Shown piece after piece: positions 24,691-28,663 of a stretch of DNA of 28,663 bases. The stretch spans positions 1 to 28,663 of the forward strand of contig JAWKPF010000045.1 of the NCBI GenBank assembly GCA_041390825.1, read 5' to 3'. The notes below the pieces were generated by a model. It was not told where the DNA came from. It ran no database searches and saw nothing but the letters and a program-made list of their open reading frames with translations. This stretch comes from Thermomicrobiales bacterium (GTDB lineage Bacteria; Chloroflexota; Chloroflexia; Thermomicrobiales; UBA6265). Positions within the stretch are counted from its first letter, which is position 1, and each line of letters begins with the position of its first letter. The translations under genes were made by a program, and so were the position numbers.

Positions 24691-25356
24691 TTACCCCATG
24701 AACCGGGGCGCGCGGGCGATCACGCGCTCTGCATACTCGCCGGTGTCGTAATCGAAGGTGCCGCCGCAGGTAATCAACGTCACGCTCTCCACCGGAGTCG
24801 GGCCGATGATGTCCTGAATGGTGGCGCTGTCCAGGTCGGCAATCTTGTACGTCTTCAGCCAATCGACACTGTAGACGTAGACTGCGCCGTTCTTGCCGAT
24901 CACCTGAACGCGGTCGCCCTGCTCGAGTTTCCACAGATCGTAGAAGATGGCCGGACCGACATCCCAGTAGTCCAGATGGCCTGCCAATACGACGTTGTTG
25001 TCCTGCTCTCCGAGCCGGCCAGTCTCTTTGTACCAGGCCACCACGAACGGCCCGGACGGGTTCAGCATGACGCCGTTCTCGATCTGCTGCTGCTCGATCG
25101 TCGCGTCCAACCCGATCGACTCGATGCGCAGCCCCACCGGCAGCACCCCAGGCGGGCGCAATCCCGGCACCGCGTTCACCGGACCCGGACGCGCCCCTCC
25201 GCTGGTCGGCTGCTCGCCCAGCGTCTTGGGCGCCACCGTCGAGCTTTGCGCCAGGAGAGCGCTCGCGCGCGACGTGAACGGCAGGGAAACACCCGCGAAC
25301 GAACCGTTGGCAACCATCGAAACGAAACTCCCCGTCCGGTCTCTTTCAGCCTGCAC
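24691..25356 (-). CDS. Sortase (single-domain, class E/F-like)
   Basis: The protein has 221 residues from GTG 25356; ATG 25317 with GGGGAG upstream is an alternative start. The catalytic triad is complete: His127 in VVLAGHLDYW, Cys197 in VTLITCGGTFDYD and Arg211 in EYAERVIARA. Other family landmarks are PVGLRIESIGLDATIE near residue 74 and IFYDLWKLEQGDRVQV. Sortases cut a C-terminal sorting signal and attach the protein to a wall or another subunit. The N-terminal 70 residues are Pro/Gly-rich with no convincing membrane segment, which is unusual because sortases are normally anchored. No gene in the window encodes an obvious LPXTG-like tail, so its substrates lie elsewhere. Confidence 0.9.
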   Translation of the reverse strand: MQAERDRTGSFVSMVANGSFAGVSLPFTSRASALLAQSSTVAPKTLGEQPTSGGARPGPVNAVPGLRPPGVLPVGLRIESIGLDATIEQQQIENGVMLNPSGPFVVAWYKETGRLGEQDNNVVLAGHLDYWDVGPAIFYDLWKLEQGDRVQVIGKNGAVYVYSVDWLKTYKIADLDSATIQDIIGPTPVESVTLITCGGTFDYDTGEYAERVIARAPRFMG

Positions 25357-25736
25357 AATGCCAGCCGGACCTCCGCGCGCCCAGTACGCCGGAGCGAAAT
25401 CACGCTCAGTATAGGCCCCGTTCCTGAGAAAATGGGGGGAGCGAGTCTCTCAGCCGATCGCCATAACGAATTCAGCGTTTTCTCAGACAAACACATTATG
25501 TTTCAGCATGCCGTGAAACCGCATGGCGGCATTGCACGTTTTCTAGTGCAGGCGGCGCGCGCGGCATTCTTCGCCGGTATTCGTCGTTACCTCGGATTCG
25601 ATGCCGCGAACGTACGCGTATACTTGCGTCAGATACGAACGCCATCGCGTCCCGATGTCCTCGCGCCCCGCACCACAACTTCTGTCGTCCTGCTGAGTCG
25701 GTATCGGCTCTGGACGCATCGTAGGTCGAGCACCCG
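25357..25736. other. Divergent intergenic region between sortase and penicillin-binding protein genes
   Basis: About 380 bases with no supported gene. It must carry promoters in both directions. An inverted repeat TGCAC (25533-25537) and GTGCA (25546-25550) lies near the middle, and the stretch 25480-25510 is AT-rich for this window. No promoter pair is strong enough to name. Short minus-strand frames here lack domains and start signals. Confidence 0.5.
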
Positions 25737-28142
25737 GTGAGCTATTCGTCCTCGTCTTCCTATCATCCATCCTCCCGCCGGCCGGTACCGCGCGGACCGC
25801 GGCGGTGGCCGCTCCTGCTGGCTGCGCTGGCGCTTGCGTTCATCGCGCTCATTGGCGGAATCTGGCTCGGCAGTGGCGAATCCCCCGTTGGCCTGCTCGA
25901 CCGGATGCGCGCCGGTGAAACCCCCGCCGGCGAGATTGCCCAAACCGACCCGCCCCAAAGCGAAAACAATCCCGTGGTGATCGAATCGGCTACCGAAGCG
26001 CCGACCGCCACCTCCGAGCCCGAGGAGCCCGAAGGCGACGGTCCTGACCCGAATGCCCCTGCGGTCGACCCCAATGCGACCAACACCCCGGTCGTCACCG
26101 CCCAACCGACCTCTGAAAACGATGCGGTTACTGGCTCGTCGACCGATGTGGCGCGCGAGTTCGCTCAGCGTTGGGCAGATGGCGATTACGACGGAATGTA
26201 CGACCTGCTGAGCACCAATGCCCGCGCCCAAACCAGCCGCACCGATTTCATCGATCGATACGAAGGCATCGCCAGTGAGGCCGGTATCACCGATGTGGCC
26301 GTCTCCATGCGTGGCGATGGGGGCACGCAGATTCCCATTCATGTCACGCTGGTCTCCAGTTACCTCGGCGCGATCGAGCAGGACAACACCATTGCCACCA
26401 CCGAGGAAGACGGCCGCTGGTTGGTCGATTGGTCTCCGTCGCTCATCTTCACCGGGCTTGGGGAAGACTGCATCGACTACACCGAGCTCGGATCGAGCCG
26501 CGGCGCCATTCTGGACAAGAACGGCGTCCAGCTGGCGTACGAGGCGGTGGTCAACCAGGTTGGCATCATCCCCGGTCAGCTCACGAACGAGAATGCCGAG
26601 ATTGCCGCCCTTTCCAAGCTCATCGGCATGAAGGTGGAAGACATCAAGGATCGTTATGAGGACGGTGAGGCCGACTGGTTCATGCCCATCACCCAGTTGC
26701 CCGACCCGCTCGACAACACGATTCTCAATGGCATTTCCGAGCTGGACGGCGTGGCCGTGCGCCAGGTCGAATCACGCATTTATCCCTATGGCGAAGTGGC
26801 CGCGCACATCACCGGCTATGTCACCGCGGTCAACGCCGAGGACATCGAGGCCAATCCCGGCGCCGGACTGGTCGCCGGTTCGATGATCGGGCGGGCGGGC
26901 GTGGAAGCCGCCGCAAACGATCTGCTCTCCGGCCAACCGGGCGGCCGGCTTGCCATCGTGACCTGCAATACACGCACCGAGAAGTCGGTCATCGCCGAGA
27001 AGGACGCGGTCGAACCGAAAGACGTGGTGCTCACCATCGACATCGAGTTCCAGAAACAGGTCGATGCAGCGGTCGGCGCTGTGACCGGCAGCGCGGTCGT
27101 GCTCGATCCGCAGACCGGCGCGGTCATGGCGCTGGTCAGTCATCCCAGTTTCGATCCGAATATCTTCGTCACTGGCCTGACCGACAAAGACGCCGCCACC
27201 GTTTTCGACGAAACCAAATTGCCGTTGCTCAATCGCGCCACCCAGCAGGGATACCCCACCGGGTCGATCTTCAAGGTGATCACGATGTCCGCAGCGATGG
27301 CCAACCTCGGCTACACCGGCGACAGCGAGATCTACTGCCCGACCGAATGGACGATTCCGGGCACCGACGTGGTCCGCCGCGACTGGACCTATGAATACGA
27401 AACTGGCGAGCAGGGGATGCTCACCCTGCACACCGCGCTCGTCAACTCGTGCAACACCGTCTTCTATGAGCTCGGCTATGAGCTCGATGACAAGGACGAG
27501 AACCTGCTGCCGGATATGACCAAGGCCTATGGCCTCGGCGCTCCCACCGGTATTCCCTATCTGCAAGAGATTGCCGGCACGGTTCCCAGTCCGGAGTGGA
27601 AGATCGGCAATATCGGCGACTACTGGGCCATCGGCGATGCAGTCAACCTCTCGATTGGCCAGGGCTTCCTGGAAGCAACCCCGCTGCAGATGGCCAACGT
27701 CTACGCCACCATCGCCAACGGCGGCGATCTGCTTCAGCCGTTCATCGTGCAATCGACCGTTTCCGAAGATGGCAAGACCGAAGTGGTTGGCGAGCGCACC
27801 GTCATTCGCCATCTCCCGCTGGAAGACTGGATGATCGACGAGCTGCAAAGCGCGCTGCGTGACCAGACCAGCAATAGCTGGGGGGCGGGTTCGGTGAGCG
27901 TCTTCGGGGATTTCGGCTGGCCCATCGCCGGCAAGACCGGCACCGCCCAGAACGAGCAGAACGTGGCCGGCAAACCGCACTCCTGGTTCGCCGCCTTCGG
28001 CCCCTACGGCGAAACCGCCGAGATTGCCAGCATCGTCATGGTCGAGTCCTCCGGCGAAGGTGTCTCCTTTGCTGCTCCCATCACCAGGACCATCTTCAGT
28101 GATTGGCTGGCTGATGGTGGTGATACGGAAAACTCGGGTTAG
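25737..28142 (+). CDS. Class B penicillin-binding protein with MecA-type N-terminal domain
   Basis: The protein has 801 residues from GTG 25737. A basic, Ser-rich cytoplasmic tail is followed by one membrane segment (about 24-45), then an acidic Pro/Thr linker (about 60-135). An NTF2-like MecA_N domain comes next (about 136-240, AREFAQRWADGDYDGMYDLL). The dimerisation domain (about 250-420) has SSRGAILDKNGVQLAYE and GRAGVEAAANDLLSGQPGG. The transpeptidase domain carries SIFK with nucleophile Ser510, SCN (571-573) and KTG (733-735, GKTGTAQ). It cross-links peptidoglycan outside the membrane. The domain order matches PBP2a/PBP3-type proteins of Firmicutes and Actinobacteria. It stands alone, divergent from the sortase gene. 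Confidence 0.93.
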   Translation: MSYSSSSSYHPSSRRPVPRGPRRWPLLLAALALAFIALIGGIWLGSGESPVGLLDRMRAGETPAGEIAQTDPPQSENNPVVIESATEAPTATSEPEEPEGDGPDPNAPAVDPNATNTPVVTAQPTSENDAVTGSSTDVAREFAQRWADGDYDGMYDLLSTNARAQTSRTDFIDRYEGIASEAGITDVAVSMRGDGGTQIPIHVTLVSSYLGAIEQDNTIATTEEDGRWLVDWSPSLIFTGLGEDCIDYTELGSSRGAILDKNGVQLAYEAVVNQVGIIPGQLTNENAEIAALSKLIGMKVEDIKDRYEDGEADWFMPITQLPDPLDNTILNGISELDGVAVRQVESRIYPYGEVAAHITGYVTAVNAEDIEANPGAGLVAGSMIGRAGVEAAANDLLSGQPGGRLAIVTCNTRTEKSVIAEKDAVEPKDVVLTIDIEFQKQVDAAVGAVTGSAVVLDPQTGAVMALVSHPSFDPNIFVTGLTDKDAATVFDETKLPLLNRATQQGYPTGSIFKVITMSAAMANLGYTGDSEIYCPTEWTIPGTDVVRRDWTYEYETGEQGMLTLHTALVNSCNTVFYELGYELDDKDENLLPDMTKAYGLGAPTGIPYLQEIAGTVPSPEWKIGNIGDYWAIGDAVNLSIGQGFLEATPLQMANVYATIANGGDLLQPFIVQSTVSEDGKTEVVGERTVIRHLPLEDWMIDELQSALRDQTSNSWGAGSVSVFGDFGWPIAGKTGTAQNEQNVAGKPHSWFAAFGPYGETAEIASIVMVESSGEGVSFAAPITRTIFSDWLADGGDTENSG

Positions 28143-28415
28143 CAGGCAGCACGCGGCACGCAGCAGGCAGAACGAACGGCGCCCGCGTTCGTCGCGCGTC
28201 CTGCCGTGAACGACAGGGCTACGAGAAGCCAAGGGTCTCCGACCCTCCCGCTCCGTCGTTCCGAGCAATGTCGAGAGCCTGCCCTGGGCGAAGCTGAATG
28301 GGAACCTCTCGTTTCCCCGAAGCAAACTCCTGAAAACCCTGGCCAGCGCCCATCTTCCGCTGCAAAAACCATCGGGTGTTCGAGCCCGTCCGCAGACACC
28401 GCTCGAGATCGGTCA
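28143..28415. repeat. Intergenic stretch with a GCAGGCAGCACGC-type short repeat
   Basis: About 270 bases without a supported gene. It begins with GCAGGCAGCACGCGGCACGC and GCAGGCAG copies (28142-28170), a degenerate short repeat. From about 28220 imperfect matches to dyad-type intergenic repeats follow (GGGTCTCCGACCCTCCC, GTCGTTCCGAGCAATGTCGA). It probably serves only as spacer between the penicillin-binding protein gene and the antitoxin gene. Confidence 0.5.
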
Positions 28416-28468
28416 TTGACGATACCAGCCGGACGCAATACAGTTATCTGGCTAGATGAGCTAGACAG
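28416..28468 (+). promoter_or_regulatory. Promoter and overlapping inverted repeat of the antitoxin gene
   Basis: TTGACG (28416-28421) and TACAGT (28439-28444) are 17 bases apart. Just downstream, CTGGCTAG (28448-28455) and CTAGACAG (28461-28468) form an inverted repeat with seven of eight positions paired around five bases. A dyad at the transcription start is the usual arrangement for operators to which Phd/YefM antitoxins bind in autoregulation. Confidence 0.6.
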
Positions 28469-28478
28469 GACGTGCCCA

Positions 28479-28663
28479 ATGATGGAATGGCAATTGGCGG
28501 ATGCCAAGAATCGATTTAGCGAAGTCATTGCAAAGGCTGAGACCGAAGGGCCGCAAAAGGTGCTCCGGCGCGGTGTGCCGGTTGCCATGGTGGTGTCGAT
28601 CGAGGAATACGAACGCCTCCGAGGACCCAAACGGTCGCTCAAGGACTTGCTACTCAATGGCCC
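28479..28663 (+). CDS. Phd/YefM-type antitoxin, N-terminal part (runs off the window)
   Basis: The frame starts at ATG 28479, with AGGA about ten bases upstream and a second ATG in the next codon. It is open for 61 codons to the window edge. The text MEWQLADAKNRFSEVIAKAE followed by KVLRRGVPVAMVVSIEEYERL is characteristic of the Phd/YefM family. The N-terminal half binds DNA and the C-terminal tail normally masks the toxin. Family members have about 75-90 residues, so only the toxin-binding tail is missing. A toxin gene, probably of the PIN (VapC) or RelE type, is expected directly after the window. This is an inference from family practice. Confidence 0.88.
   Translation, partial: MMEWQLADAKNRFSEVIAKAETEGPQKVLRRGVPVAMVVSIEEYERLRGPKRSLKDLLLNG

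Noticed and set aside
26772..28325. Minus-strand frame of 517 codons opposite the penicillin-binding protein
   Set aside because: Antisense shadow. The sense strand has all three transpeptidase motifs at the right spacing.

Overview
The window is GC-rich, densely coded DNA. It most resembles a member of the Chloroflexota, probably a Thermomicrobia-like lineage. The inference rests on many Tat (twin-arginine) exported proteins followed by low-complexity ATPAASP-type linkers, a large XRE/NB-ARC/LuxR regulator, TolB-like propeller proteins, a single-domain sortase next to a class B penicillin-binding protein, and decayed intergenic dyad repeats. No rRNA, tRNA, CRISPR array, phage or transposase gene was seen. 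The taxon is inferred from gene style, not from a marker gene.

Layout. 1-363 (-): N-terminus of a Tat-exported C45/phospholipase B-like hydrolase, cut by the window edge. 618-1277 (+): NYN-domain (PIN-like) putative RNase behind a structured leader that ends in a strong intrinsic terminator. 1274-6463 (-): sugar-type ABC importer made of a Tat-exported binding protein, a fused RbsA-type double ATPase plus RbsC-type permease, and a second permease. A 20-bp palindrome sits at the predicted start of transcription. 6913-8051 (+): acylphosphatase, CoA-binding protein and a hypothetical acidic protein. 8162-10759 (+): XRE/NB-ARC/LuxR regulator interrupted by one in-frame TAA. 10991-15803 (+): small secreted protein, Tat-exported sulfite-oxidase-like molybdoenzyme, and two tandem FAD-linked oxidases of the berberine-bridge type. 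15859-16405: a gene-free, repeat-rich stretch. 16406-24532 (-): CrtC/AttH-like Tat protein, beta-lactamase-fold serine hydrolase, and two large propeller proteins that together hold four copies of one module. 24691-25356 (-): sortase. 25737-28142 (+): class B penicillin-binding protein with a MecA-type N-terminal domain. 28479-28663 (+): start of a Phd/YefM antitoxin behind a promoter with an overlapping inverted repeat.

How the genes work together. The importer is the one clear multi-gene machine: binding protein, ATPase and two permease halves in one transcription unit, with a stable hairpin separating the abundant binding-protein message from the transporter message. The tandem oxidases and the molybdoenzyme are independent redox proteins with their own ribosome binding sites. 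Sortase and penicillin-binding protein are divergently transcribed and both concern the cell envelope. No complete novel defence or mobile system was found. The features most worth following are the NYN-gene leader RNA, the ATPase-permease fusion with an altered Walker B residue, the quadruplicated propeller module, and the nonsense codon in the large regulator.
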